A stretch of DNA of 52,718 nt from a bacterium. GTDB taxonomy: Bacteria; SZUA-182; DTGQ01. Positions within the stretch are counted from its first letter, which is position 1. Every line of letters starts with the position of its first letter. A program made the position numbers and the translations under genes. Below, piece after piece: positions 1 to 7,329 of this stretch. Below the pieces are notes generated by a model. That model searched no databases, was not told where the DNA came from, and saw nothing but the letters and a program-made list of their open reading frames with translations. Location: positions 1-52,718 of the forward strand of contig JAILZY010000019.1 in the NCBI GenBank assembly GCA_023512255.1, given 5' to 3'.

Positions 1-120
1 GGAACCCTTTTGAAAAAGGGTTCCTTCCAAACCATCCTCCTAAAACTTTAATTAATATTAATTAAAGTTTTAGGAAAGGGGTTAGAGGGGAAAACCCTTT
101 TTCAAAAGGGTTTTCCCCTC
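1..120. repeat. Repeat A, copy 1 (three consecutive hairpins)
   Basis: Three back-to-back palindromes: GGAACCC...GGGTTCC at 1-24, an AT-rich stem opening CCTAAAAC at 39-74, and AGGGGAAAACCC...GGGTTTTCCCCT at 86-119. The same 120-base arrangement recurs in the same orientation at 4984-5104, and a shortened form is at 17368-17413. The middle stem differs between the two long copies but stays paired, which suggests selection on structure. The third hairpin runs into the 3' end of the minus-strand gene at 82-387 and gives it its stop codon. The copy may start left of the window edge, since the other copies share a few more bases upstream. Confidence 0.85.
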
Positions 121-387
121 CTTACGCATCGCCCTTCGAATGACGTAGGGATTCATCCCCAGCATGGTGCAGATATTGCGGAAACTGAATAGATAGTCGA
201 AATTATCTATCTCTATCCAATAGAGCGCAGCCTCTCTGCCATCATTATTGACAATATCCAGCAAGGCTTGATCCAAAATCGCTTCGGCTAGGGCCTTGAT
301 CTGTGGTGGGATAGACTCTTGCCGAAATTCATCCAGGTATTCTTTTTCCAGTTGAATAGGCTCAATGTTATCAATGCTCATATTCAT
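82..387 (-). CDS. Small prophage protein, possible HTH, unknown function
   Basis: I do not recognise a family for this 101-residue product. The ATG at 387 is preferred over the upstream GTG at 402 because GGAGG lies 8 bases before it. The first half is acidic and probably helical. Residues around FRNICTMLGMNPYVIRRAMRK look like a small helix-turn-helix, so DNA binding is possible but unproven. The last ten residues (KTLLKKGFPL) are encoded by the repeat A hairpin, as is the stop codon, so the native C-terminus has probably been replaced or extended by repeat insertion. It follows the 403-624 gene by 15 bases and is probably part of the prophage late transcript. Confidence 0.55.
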   Translation of the reverse strand: MNMSIDNIEPIQLEKEYLDEFRQESIPPQIKALAEAILDQALLDIVNNDGREAALYWIEIDNFDYLFSFRNICTMLGMNPYVIRRAMRKEGKTLLKKGFPL

Positions 388-402
388 AACCCATACCTCC
401 AC

Positions 403-624
403 TTAAATCTCAAAATGCCCTCTTCCCCTTGTCCCCTGCCTCAGCCTGTGCTGAATATGTTCCTGCCACCAATCCTCAAGCATCTTCTGATCAGCCTCAT
501 AAGCAGAATTATACTTATCTCCCTTAGTAATGGGAGCCCCTAAGGCTATGTAGGTGTTTACCTTTCTCCAGCCGGTACCAAAAAAACCAGCGATAGCCTG
601 TTTGCCAACCAATGGACGACCCAT
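403..624 (-). CDS. Small MerR/Nu1-like DNA-binding protein
   Basis: A 73-residue product when started at the ATG at 624, which has GGAGGG 8 bases upstream; a longer reading from 660 has no such site. The N-terminus (MGRPLVGKQAIAGFFGTGWRKV) followed by NTYIALGAPI resembles the winged-helix fold of MerR-type regulators and phage Nu1-like small terminase subunits: a helix-turn-helix followed by a turn that selects the recognition helix. The rest is charged (EDWWQEHIQHRLRQ). It lies directly downstream of the tape-measure gene, an unusual place for a packaging subunit, so a regulatory role is equally possible. The assignment rests on pattern resemblance only. Confidence 0.5.
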   Translation of the reverse strand: MGRPLVGKQAIAGFFGTGWRKVNTYIALGAPITKGDKYNSAYEADQKMLEDWWQEHIQHRLRQGTRGRGHFEI

Positions 625-685
625 GAAATTATCCCTCCTCTCTCTCTTGCTTGTAATCACCTATATTCTTCCTTCTAATCTAGGT

Positions 686-2770
686 TTAAAGCCTTGATCC
701 TAGCTTCTTGACCACGGCTGGATCATCCAGACTCTGGATGATCTGCTGTTTGATCACCTGGCCATCGACGATTACCTGCACAGTGATCTGGGCAGACTCT
801 TTAAGATCTTGCAGCATTGGAGAAAGAGCCCGGCTAACCTCCTGGCCAATCGACTGAGCTGAAGTTTCTGTTAGGCTGCCCTCAGACAGCTTCCGGGCGC
901 TCTGTACCCAGGGGATGGCCTCCACTGCGGCCCGCATTGAAGCAAGCTCACTCCCATAGTCAGCGCTCACCTGCTGGCGCCAGGGAAGATAAGATGAGGT
1001 TATGAAATGAGCATAGCGGGAAAAAGCAGCCGGATCAGCCAGGGCACTTGCATAGAGCTCACTCTTTAAGCTCTCGATCTTGCCAAGACTATTTTGTGGG
1101 GCAAAGGTGGTGTCAAGCTGCATCAGAAAATTGTCCACCGGCCCTAAGATCGCGGCCGTGTTTTGCTCCATCGCCTGAGTATTGAGCCCAAGGGCAGCCG
1201 AAAATCCCTGGAAGGTAGCGTTGAGAGTTTCCCAGATAGGTTCAAATCGCTCCATTGCGCTATTAATTCCGCTAGCCAGATCAATCAGATATCCTTGCGT
1301 CTCCTCAAGCGACATCTGGCCGCTCACATAGGCACGGAGTATATCAGAGATCACTGGCTTGCCCTCCCCGCCGTAGAAAGCTGGGAAAATAGTTGGGAAA
1401 AATTCTTGTTCAGAGAATCCCTTAATCAAGGCCTCACTCACGCTGCCCAAGATGCTTTGCTTGAAGCGCTGCTCAAAGGTTTTATATTCTCCGCTATCAA
1501 GTGAGGCTGAGAAAGCCTCAGCCAGCCCCTTGGTTACGATATCGAAGATACCGCTGATCTTCTGGTTGAGCTCAGCAAAAAATTTCTGCCAGGCAGCCGG
1601 AGTATCCGGCGAGGTGAAGGCCAGCTTGCCCGTAGTGTAGGCGCCAGGCAAAACGGTTTTGGCAAACTCTTCAAGATGCGGCCAATATCCTGCCCAATCT
1701 TCAGGATTCAAGGTTTGAGGCAGCACAGAGCCGACAAGCTGGTACCAAAGCCGAAAAATACTGCTCGGCATTATCCCTGATCGGCCAACAGGGGTAAAGA
1801 GAGGCTGGCTGGCTAGAAAAGCCTCAAATGCAGCCGGCGCCTGATCAGGTGGAAGACTCAAAAGCTGGTTAAATTTCCATTCATAATATAGCTCGCCGAC
1901 TTCTCGCCCAAATGGAACATAGCCAAGGAGGCCTTTCTCAATAGTATCCAAAAATAAGGTTTTAAAATCGCTGATAAAGTCAGGGCCTAGAATCTGGCTC
2001 AAAGCTTGGCCTGAGGCAAAGGCCGTCTTAGCTATTCCTTGAGCAGTCTGCTCACGCAAGATGGCATCCAGCGACCAGCCTGCTCCTCCAAGGCTAAAGG
2101 TTATCTCAGGTATTCTGCCACCTTGGCCGGCCATAAGCGCTATTCTTTTCATGAAATCAATCTGGCTTTGCCACACCTCTTGAGCGGCCTGAATCACCTG
2201 AGGCTGCCGATCCATATTGCGCCAGGTCTCAGCCACTAACTTAATTTGGCCGTCGATGGTCTCCCAGAGCAGGTTGAAGGAAGGAAGCCTTGGGGCTTCC
2301 TCCTTGGCCTTGTGCAAAAGCGCATCTATGAGACTGCGGCCATAGCCAGCCAAAGCCTGCGGCATAAGCCCAGCGCCTAAAGCACTCAGCAGAGCATTTT
2401 CCAACCCCCTGGCCGCAGCAGCAGGCGCACTATTTATCCTTCTATCCTGCAAATACCTTCCAATCTCGTTGGCAGTTGAGCTACGGACCGAAAAGCTCTG
2501 AAGCTCGCCGCTGATCGAAGGGTCAATCTTTAGCGAGCCTAGGGCCGCAGCCAAATCGGCTGCGGCCCCTTTCTGAAGGAGGAGATTCTCCCCGACTCTG
2601 GATAGAGCCGTGCGGAGTCTATTGAGCTTTTCTGATGCCTCATCAGTTTTATTTCCCGTATCCTCAATGGCCTGACCAAACTCCCTAATTACCCTGACTG
2701 AATCACTATTATCCAACCTGACCGAATTGCTATTCTCTAATTTGAGGTTTAAACCTAACTCACGATTCAT
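686..2770 (-). CDS. Phage tail tape-measure-like protein
   Basis: A 694-residue protein placed immediately after the tail-chaperone frameshift pair, the conserved position of the tape-measure gene in long-tailed phages. Residues 1-110 are helical with N-terminal sequence LNLKLENSNSVRLDNSDSVRV and a coiled-coil-like stretch. The centre is Ala/Leu/Phe-rich with amphipathic segments, and the C-terminus (SALSPMLQDL, then ITVQVIVDGQVIKQQI) looks like the beta-rich end found in tape measures. No peptidase or lysozyme domain is evident. The start overlaps the end of the frameshifted chaperone reading frame by 11 bases, so translation is probably coupled. The length implies a tail on the order of 100 nm by the usual residue-to-length rule (inference). 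Confidence 0.7.
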   Translation of the reverse strand: MNRELGLNLKLENSNSVRLDNSDSVRVIREFGQAIEDTGNKTDEASEKLNRLRTALSRVGENLLLQKGAAADLAAALGSLKIDPSISGELQSFSVRSSTANEIGRYLQDRRINSAPAAAARGLENALLSALGAGLMPQALAGYGRSLIDALLHKAKEEAPRLPSFNLLWETIDGQIKLVAETWRNMDRQPQVIQAAQEVWQSQIDFMKRIALMAGQGGRIPEITFSLGGAGWSLDAILREQTAQGIAKTAFASGQALSQILGPDFISDFKTLFLDTIEKGLLGYVPFGREVGELYYEWKFNQLLSLPPDQAPAAFEAFLASQPLFTPVGRSGIMPSSIFRLWYQLVGSVLPQTLNPEDWAGYWPHLEEFAKTVLPGAYTTGKLAFTSPDTPAAWQKFFAELNQKISGIFDIVTKGLAEAFSASLDSGEYKTFEQRFKQSILGSVSEALIKGFSEQEFFPTIFPAFYGGEGKPVISDILRAYVSGQMSLEETQGYLIDLASGINSAMERFEPIWETLNATFQGFSAALGLNTQAMEQNTAAILGPVDNFLMQLDTTFAPQNSLGKIESLKSELYASALADPAAFSRYAHFITSSYLPWRQQVSADYGSELASMRAAVEAIPWVQSARKLSEGSLTETSAQSIGQEVSRALSPMLQDLKESAQITVQVIVDGQVIKQQIIQSLDDPAVVKKLGSRL

Positions 2771-3502
2771 GATCTTGACTCATCTCCTGGCGCAAAAATC
2801 TTTCCACTCTCCTGATCTTGTAAATAATCTCTAGTTGCTCTTCAGCGGGAAGAGCCATAAGGTCCATGACCCGGGTCAAAAATACATAGTCTATTGTGCC
2901 GCTCATTCCATCCCTAGCCTCAAAGCAAAGGTCATGAACCTCAAGGCAGGTTTCATTGGCCACCAAAAGCCGCGGCGGCTTTCGGCCCGGATATCTGCTC
3001 TCACAATCATCACAAGGTGCGGCGGCTGAAAGCCGAGCGAATCTATTCTGGCATCTGGCGCAATAAGCTTGATTTTCGCCGCACTCGGCTATTCGCCAGC
3101 GCCAGAAGTCTATGAGTTTTTTACCTCATCCTCCACTTCTAGCTGCCGCCTCGCCTGGGCATCGAGGCAGGCTGCGGCCACCAAATTCGTGAAGCCCGGG
3201 AACTGCTCGATCAGCTTAAGCTTAGTTTCCTCACTGAATGGAATTGGCTGGCCTCTGCCATCCTTGAGCTCCCAGTCGATGACTTGATGCTGGAAGATCT
3301 TGGGCAGGTAAATATCAGGATCAATATTTCCCCGGCTACTGCCTTCCGCCTCACGGCGAATGCGGCGAAGCTCGGATCTAGTCAAGGGCTTAATCTTGAT
3401 TCTAAATCGTAGCCCCTCGTATTCTGATTTTTCGAATACCCTATGATTTCCATCAATCCAGACTCCTCCCTCTTGCTGATTAAGATCAAGTAGCAGATCC
3501 AT
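2760..3502 (-). CDS. Tail assembly chaperone, -1 frameshift fusion (GT-type)
   Basis: Predicted 247-residue fusion made when ribosomes slip back one base at 3116-3122. The first 129 residues are those of the 3110-3502 product. The -1 frame is then open without a stop from 3116 to 2760 and adds 118 residues. That extension begins LIDFWRWRIAECGENQAYC and carries cysteines spaced C-x6-C-x2-C-x12-C-x2-C, ending in CDDC, a probable zinc ribbon. The remaining part is acidic and helical. Only 68 residues of this extension follow a start codon (GTG at 2966), and that shorter reading would cut off the zinc ribbon, which argues for the fusion. Lambda G/GT and many other tail modules use the same arrangement just upstream of the tape measure. 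Confidence 0.82.
3110..3502 (-). CDS. Tail assembly chaperone, short form (G-type)
   Basis: A 130-residue protein, ATG at 3502 preceded by AGGAGAG. It is acidic and mostly helical, without signal or membrane segments (LLLDLNQQEGGVWI at the start, LTRSELRRIRREAEG in the middle, QARRQLEVEDEVKNS at the end). Its position between the tail-tube gene and the tape measure matches the short tail-chaperone protein, which coats the tape measure before tube polymerisation. It stops at TAG 3110-3112, only one codon beyond a slippery heptamer, so it is the majority product of a programmed frameshift. No sequence family is claimed; the call rests on gene order plus the frameshift signal. Confidence 0.75.
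   Translation of the reverse strand: MDLLLDLNQQEGGVWIDGNHRVFEKSEYEGLRFRIKIKPLTRSELRRIRREAEGSSRGNIDPDIYLPKIFQHQVIDWELKDGRGQPIPFSEETKLKLIEQFPGFTNLVAAACLDAQARRQLEVEDEVKNS
3116..3122 (-). promoter_or_regulatory. Programmed -1 frameshift site A AAA AAC
   Basis: On the minus strand the chaperone gene reads GTA AAA AAC TCA TAG. The heptamer A AAA AAC is in the zero frame exactly as required for X XXY YYZ tandem slippage and is one of the most efficient bacterial -1 sites. After slippage reading resumes CTC ATA GAC and remains open to 2760. The zero-frame stop comes one codon after the heptamer. No strong downstream pseudoknot was confirmed by eye. Confidence 0.85.
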
Positions 3503-3526
3503 GGCTTGCTCTCTCCTTTCTCTTTT

Positions 3527-4480
3527 TTAGTCATAACTTGCCTGACCGTTAACCAACACTACCCGAAAATCACTGGCTGCGACTGCGCTCTGATAGTAGC
3601 CGATAAAGCTCAAATCCAGATAAGCTCCCCCTGGCCCTTCAATTGCCGGTGATTCATGGCTATACTCGATCTCATCAGCCAGAAAGCTTATAGAATGAGC
3701 CCCATGAGTGCAGGTTACTGAAAGTGAGCTTTTGGTATGACTTCTCCCCTTAGCAATGAGGGTGTCAGCATCAAACAGGCCGCGGATCCTACCCTCAAGA
3801 GCAGGTGCGCCCTCGCTGGCTATCGTTCCCTCACCGCTGCCGACTAGACCAAAGCCGATAACGGTATTATTTTGGAAGTTGAAACTGATCTCCTCCAGGG
3901 TATCTATAGCGGATCCCCCTTCAGTGGCCGCGGCATCACAATTGTTGAAGATGATCGCTGGTCTGCTAAGATCAGATGCTGGCGGCTCCTGATACGAGCT
4001 TTCCCGGTATTCTTCCTTAGCGGCAATGATCGACAGCCGATAGCGCAGTTGCCCCCCGCCGCCAAAGCTGATGCTGAATCCGGCTGCCTTACAGCCGCGG
4101 TAGAGATAAAATCTGTTCTCATCAGGCCAGCCCTTTTCAAGCAGAAACGAAGGTGTAGCTGAACCTATCTTAAAGGTATGGGTATACGGATCAGAGGAGC
4201 CAGTGGTGGTCGGTGCTCCGAAAACCGCCTTGAGAATATAGCCGATAGCGATCAAATCAAGTGGACCAACTAAATTGCCGCTCACGGCTTTATTTGGGTA
4301 GAGCGGCTTGGCTGCATGTCGGCCAGCCCCAAGGAGGCTTGAGGCTTGAGGCTTTTGCTCCACTCTCAGATCGCACGAGTTAAAGGGGAGTCTGATGGCT
4401 GCCGCCGAAGCTGGCAGCGTTTTAAATGCTGGTTCAAAATCAAGCAGCACCTGGCTGCTGGCATTCGTTGCCCAACCCAT
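3527..4480 (-). CDS. Phage tail tube protein
   Basis: A 317-residue protein starting at the ATG at 4480, which has a strong GGAAGGAG site 8 bases upstream; an extended reading from 4540 overlaps the previous gene and lacks this. The sequence is beta-rich and Gly/Ser-rich, with LVGPLDLIAIGYILKAVFG, a motif region PYTHTFKIG and repeated strand-forming segments (FSISFGGGGQLRYRLS, EISFNFQNNTV, AYLDLSFIGYY). These features fit tail-tube proteins of Mu-like and other myo- or siphophages, which also sit right before the chaperone pair. No tail-sheath gene (typically near 400-500 residues) is present next to it, so a non-contractile tail is more likely (inference). Confidence 0.72.
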   Translation of the reverse strand: MGWATNASSQVLLDFEPAFKTLPASAAAIRLPFNSCDLRVEQKPQASSLLGAGRHAAKPLYPNKAVSGNLVGPLDLIAIGYILKAVFGAPTTTGSSDPYTHTFKIGSATPSFLLEKGWPDENRFYLYRGCKAAGFSISFGGGGQLRYRLSIIAAKEEYRESSYQEPPASDLSRPAIIFNNCDAAATEGGSAIDTLEEISFNFQNNTVIGFGLVGSGEGTIASEGAPALEGRIRGLFDADTLIAKGRSHTKSSLSVTCTHGAHSISFLADEIEYSHESPAIEGPGGAYLDLSFIGYYQSAVAASDFRVVLVNGQASYD

Positions 4481-4511
4481 AATGGTAACTCCTTCCAAAG
4501 TCTTGCCCGTC

Positions 4512-4949
4512 TTACCAGTTCTTGTGGATGGTAAAGACAAAGGTTACGGTTTTCTTCTGAATCATCTCGTTCTTATCCCCGAAAAATTGGCTGGGATCTT
4601 CCGAGATGGGAAAAACATTCTGCACACCGACAAGATCGAATCTCTGGTCAATCAGACTGGCAATCACATCATGAGCAATCGCTAGCACACCGTGAGTGCC
4701 TATGAGTGATTCTTCAGGTTTTAAAATTCGCTGAAAGATGCTTACTCTGACCTCAGCGTACTGGAGATAATTCCTGGCCAGCATCTGCTCATTCCTGATG
4801 GCGCCATCTTTGATGACGATAGCCGGAAAATTGCCCGAAGGTGGAAGAAAATTCTCATCGCTGGCAATCGAGATATCACTATCCCGTATATAGCTCAGAG
4901 TTTCGTCGGCCTGAAGATGCGCTTTAATTGCTTTAAGGAGCTCTCTCAT
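4512..4949 (-). CDS. Phage neck/tail-completion-type protein
   Basis: A 145-residue protein when started at MRELLKAIKAHLQADETL (ATG at 4949). A longer reading from 5018 would take its first residues (MVWKEPFFKRVP) from the repeat A hairpin and is probably artefactual. Features include IPAIVIKDG-like central strands (FPAIVIKDGAIRN), a conserved-looking VRVSIFQRI strand and a C-terminal KKTVTFVFTIHKNW strand. That pattern is typical of tail terminator or head-tail joining proteins, which lie between the gp36-type protein and the tail tube. The assignment is by position and fold-like pattern, not a recognised family signature. Repeat A copy 2 lies immediately upstream and might affect its transcription. 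Confidence 0.55.
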   Translation of the reverse strand: MRELLKAIKAHLQADETLSYIRDSDISIASDENFLPPSGNFPAIVIKDGAIRNEQMLARNYLQYAEVRVSIFQRILKPEESLIGTHGVLAIAHDVIASLIDQRFDLVGVQNVFPISEDPSQFFGDKNEMIQKKTVTFVFTIHKNW

Positions 4950-4983
4950 AGATAAACCAATCTCTGATTTTGTGATTTTGGAA

Positions 4984-5104
4984 GGAACCCTTTTGAAAAA
5001 GGGTTCCTTCCAAACCATCCTCCTAAAACTTTAATAACATAGCTATTAAAGTTTTAGGAAAAGGGGTATTAGGGGAAAACCCTTTTTCAAAAGGGTTTTC
5101 CCCT
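4984..5104. repeat. Repeat A, copy 2
   Basis: Same three-hairpin unit as at 1-120, same orientation. The middle stem here opens CCTAAAACTTTAATA and closes TATTAAAGTTTTAGG, against a longer TTAATTAA stem in copy 1, so the loop region changed while pairing was kept. A 21-base piece of the third hairpin plus AAATTT is duplicated in tandem just after it (about 5090-5131). The copy separates the 5144-5425 gene from the neck gene. Confidence 0.85.
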
Positions 5105-5143
5105 AAATTTAAAGGGTTTTCCCCTAAATTTAATCCATCCAGA

Positions 5144-5425
5144 CTACATCAGGTGAATATAAAGCTTTCCGCCGCTTATGGTTACGATATTAATTCCCTG
5201 AACTCCCCGGCGATCGAGCCTTCGCTCTTCAATGGCCTGACTCTCACTATGAGGAGCGCCGGCCAGGGCCCGTATCTTCCACAGCATATTGCCGAGGCTA
5301 TCCCGAATTTCAAGATCATCATTGGCTGCCCCTGGGTGCCATTCAAGGCTTTTGATATCATAGACACCCGATCTGCTCTCAACACTGTCGATTTCCATTG
5401 GATTCTTAGTCCAATCATTGGCCAT
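5144..5425 (-). CDS. Small prophage structural-module protein, unknown
   Basis: A 93-residue protein with GGAG upstream of ATG 5425. I do not recognise it. It has predicted beta-strand alternation (YDIKSLEWHPGAANDDLEIRD, MLWKIRAL, VQGINIVTISGGKLYIHLM), which suggests a small beta-barrel such as a decoration or head-tail joining protein. It lies 62 bases after the gp36-type gene and before repeat A copy 2, within the prophage head-to-tail transition. There are no membrane segments or cysteines. Confidence 0.6.
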   Translation of the reverse strand: MANDWTKNPMEIDSVESRSGVYDIKSLEWHPGAANDDLEIRDSLGNMLWKIRALAGAPHSESQAIEERRLDRRGVQGINIVTISGGKLYIHLM

Positions 5426-5486
5426 AGGGTCTTTCTCCTATCTCTCTTTGGCGAGGTTGATCTCTGGGTTACTCTTCAAACAAAAT

Positions 5487-6155
5487 CTAATATCTATCCA
5501 ATGTCCCGAAAGATCCATTACTGATGCGGCCAAGCGAGAAGATTCGATCTTGCCTGCTGCCTGTAGCCGCCGGCCCTAGATGGCGACTTTCCGCTGGAGC
5601 ATCAGCGCCCAGGGAAGCAACCCCCTGGGCCACATTCTCAAGGAATCTGAGCGCGGCCCTGTAGCGCTCCTGCCACTCGCCAGCTAAAAATCCCCGGCGT
5701 CGGAAGTAGAGATTGTAGATAGCCAGATCAACAGCGATCTTTCGGACAATGGCCGGCACAGTCAAAAGCGGCAGCTCATAGCGCCCGGCAAGATAGCTCT
5801 CGATCTCAGCCTCAGCATCAGCTATGGCCCGCTCAATCACCGAAGGGTTAATGGTATTTAACTCCCTGACCAAAGCCCCGTCAGGGTGAGGTGCCGGCGT
5901 GGTTCTATTCACTCCTCGCACACAGCCGAGGAGCTGATTGCCGCTTTTGCCGCCATAGTCTATCTGCTCAGAATCGATCTCCAGTCTGCCAGAGTCAGGA
6001 AAGCCGCTAGTGTCAATGAGCGCAATCACTTCTTGGGCAGCATCAATTTCCCCGCTCAGATGGCCTGAAGCAAGATGGCTCCGATCATCGGTCAACTGAA
6101 TGAGCTCATCCTCTGGTATCCACTCTTTTAAATACTCAAGGCTACAGTAAGCCAT
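5487..6155 (-). CDS. Mu gp36-like (DUF1320) protein with inserted domain
   Basis: A 222-residue protein with GGAG before ATG 6155. The two ends match the gp36/DUF1320 pattern: N-terminal LKEWIPEDELIQLTDD, then AIADAEAEIESYLAGRYELPL with the typical VPAIVRKIAVDLAIYNLYFRR segment, and a C-terminal ALRFLENVAQGVASLG. Between them, residues about 30-105 form an insertion with the phrases DTSGFPDSGRLEIDSEQIDY and LLGCVRGVNRTTPAPH. This small beta-domain motif is seen in other phage structural proteins. Normal gp36 homologues are about 140 residues, so this is a domain-insertion variant. It probably acts at the head-tail junction. Confidence 0.75.
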   Translation of the reverse strand: MAYCSLEYLKEWIPEDELIQLTDDRSHLASGHLSGEIDAAQEVIALIDTSGFPDSGRLEIDSEQIDYGGKSGNQLLGCVRGVNRTTPAPHPDGALVRELNTINPSVIERAIADAEAEIESYLAGRYELPLLTVPAIVRKIAVDLAIYNLYFRRRGFLAGEWQERYRAALRFLENVAQGVASLGADAPAESRHLGPAATGSRQDRIFSLGRISNGSFGTLDRY

Positions 6156-6191
6156 AATTAGCTTTCTCCTGCTTTTTCTGGCTACCAGCTA

Positions 6192-7172
6192 CTAGCTGGC
6201 GATGGTGTTGTACCACAGATAGCCAAGGTCTGGCCCGGTCTGGATGATGCAGACATTTTCTTTCACCTCATACACATCCTGATTTTCAGCCGGCTCATTC
6301 CAGACCCTAGTGCTTCGAGCCAGCCCGCTCGGATAAAGCACCCTGACCTGATAGCCGGCACTTGGAGTCTTAAGCCCCGGCACCCCTGGCCGATAGAAGA
6401 GGAAAGCCGCTCCCTTGCCGGCATTCTTTTCCCATATTCTGGCTGCGGTAAAATCGCTTCCATCCTTTTTCTCCTGGGCTCCGGAGTAGATAGCTCCGCC
6501 AATCAGGACCTCATCCAGATCAAAGAGCGCGGCAATCAGCTCAGCCGAGATAATGCCCCGCTGAGTGTATTTGATTCGCTCAAGCACCGTAGTTTCCATT
6601 TTTAGCTCCTTCAGGGTATTTGAAGAAAGCATCAGGGCATTAGGCCTAAAACCGGTATTGCTCTCGATCCGGTCAATGGCAGTCTCAACATCCCTGATAA
6701 AGGTATTGCCTGCCCCAGCCGCCCATCTGCCTTGCGCATCCTCCCCTCCTGGCAGATCAGACCAGGTGCTGGTGAAAACAACCTCAGCCACTCGCCGCTC
6801 TTTTTTCAGGTCGATCTTCATGGTGCAAAATTCAATAGCATCCTGCTCCGGCTGCAAGGGTGGGGTATTTGGCAAGGTGGCCAATTGCCGATCCTCTTCG
6901 GTTACTTCCTTGGCAAAGGCATACTCGGTGGCCTTAATGGCTACGGTGTCGATCTTATAGCCGCCTCTGGCTGACCTTGTTCCTGGGGCTCTTATGGCCG
7001 CCTCATCCCGGAACCAGTCACTTTTGAGATACCGGCCGATTCTGGTCTCGGGCGAAGGTGAGTCAATGATCGGAAAGACCCGATCGGCAATATAGGCGCG
7101 GTTTCGGTAGCAAAGAGAAACATTGGCTAGCGGCCCAGAGACTAATAAACTTCGTACATCTGGCTGTCCCAT
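6192..7172 (-). CDS. Phage major capsid protein
   Basis: A 326-residue protein with GAGGAG before ATG 7172. The N-terminus (LANVSLCYRNRAYIADRVFPII) followed by RIGRYLKSDWFRDEAAIRAPG, then IKATEYAFAKEVTEE, matches the major-capsid type found next to DUF935 portals: a short N-arm, then an HK97-fold core including WSDLPGGEDAQGRW and FRPNALMLSSNTLKEL. The C-terminal segment (ENVCIIQTGPDLGYLWYNTI) is also typical of this group. Its place between the decoration protein and the gp36-type gene is the canonical head-module order. The protein is expected to form the capsid lattice around the scaffold encoded from 8929. Confidence 0.82.
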   Translation of the reverse strand: MGQPDVRSLLVSGPLANVSLCYRNRAYIADRVFPIIDSPSPETRIGRYLKSDWFRDEAAIRAPGTRSARGGYKIDTVAIKATEYAFAKEVTEEDRQLATLPNTPPLQPEQDAIEFCTMKIDLKKERRVAEVVFTSTWSDLPGGEDAQGRWAAGAGNTFIRDVETAIDRIESNTGFRPNALMLSSNTLKELKMETTVLERIKYTQRGIISAELIAALFDLDEVLIGGAIYSGAQEKKDGSDFTAARIWEKNAGKGAAFLFYRPGVPGLKTPSAGYQVRVLYPSGLARSTRVWNEPAENQDVYEVKENVCIIQTGPDLGYLWYNTIAS

Positions 7173-7329
7173 GAATTTTTCTCCTCTCTTCTTATGTAGG
7201 CAGTGGGGTTTTGGTAAGATTTAATCTATCTTCTCCACTGATCCTGATAACGAATTGATTGATAATTGCTGTGATATTTGCTTGCTGATATTTGCTATAG
7301 CTTGTGCGAATTTTACTTTTAGTAATTAC

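Noticed and set aside
2760-2966. Separate 68-residue gene between tail chaperone and tape measure
   Set aside because: Better explained as the end of a -1 frameshift product; the GTG start would remove the cysteine ribbon.
4950-5018. N-terminal extension of the neck protein
   Set aside because: Its first residues derive from the repeat A hairpin.
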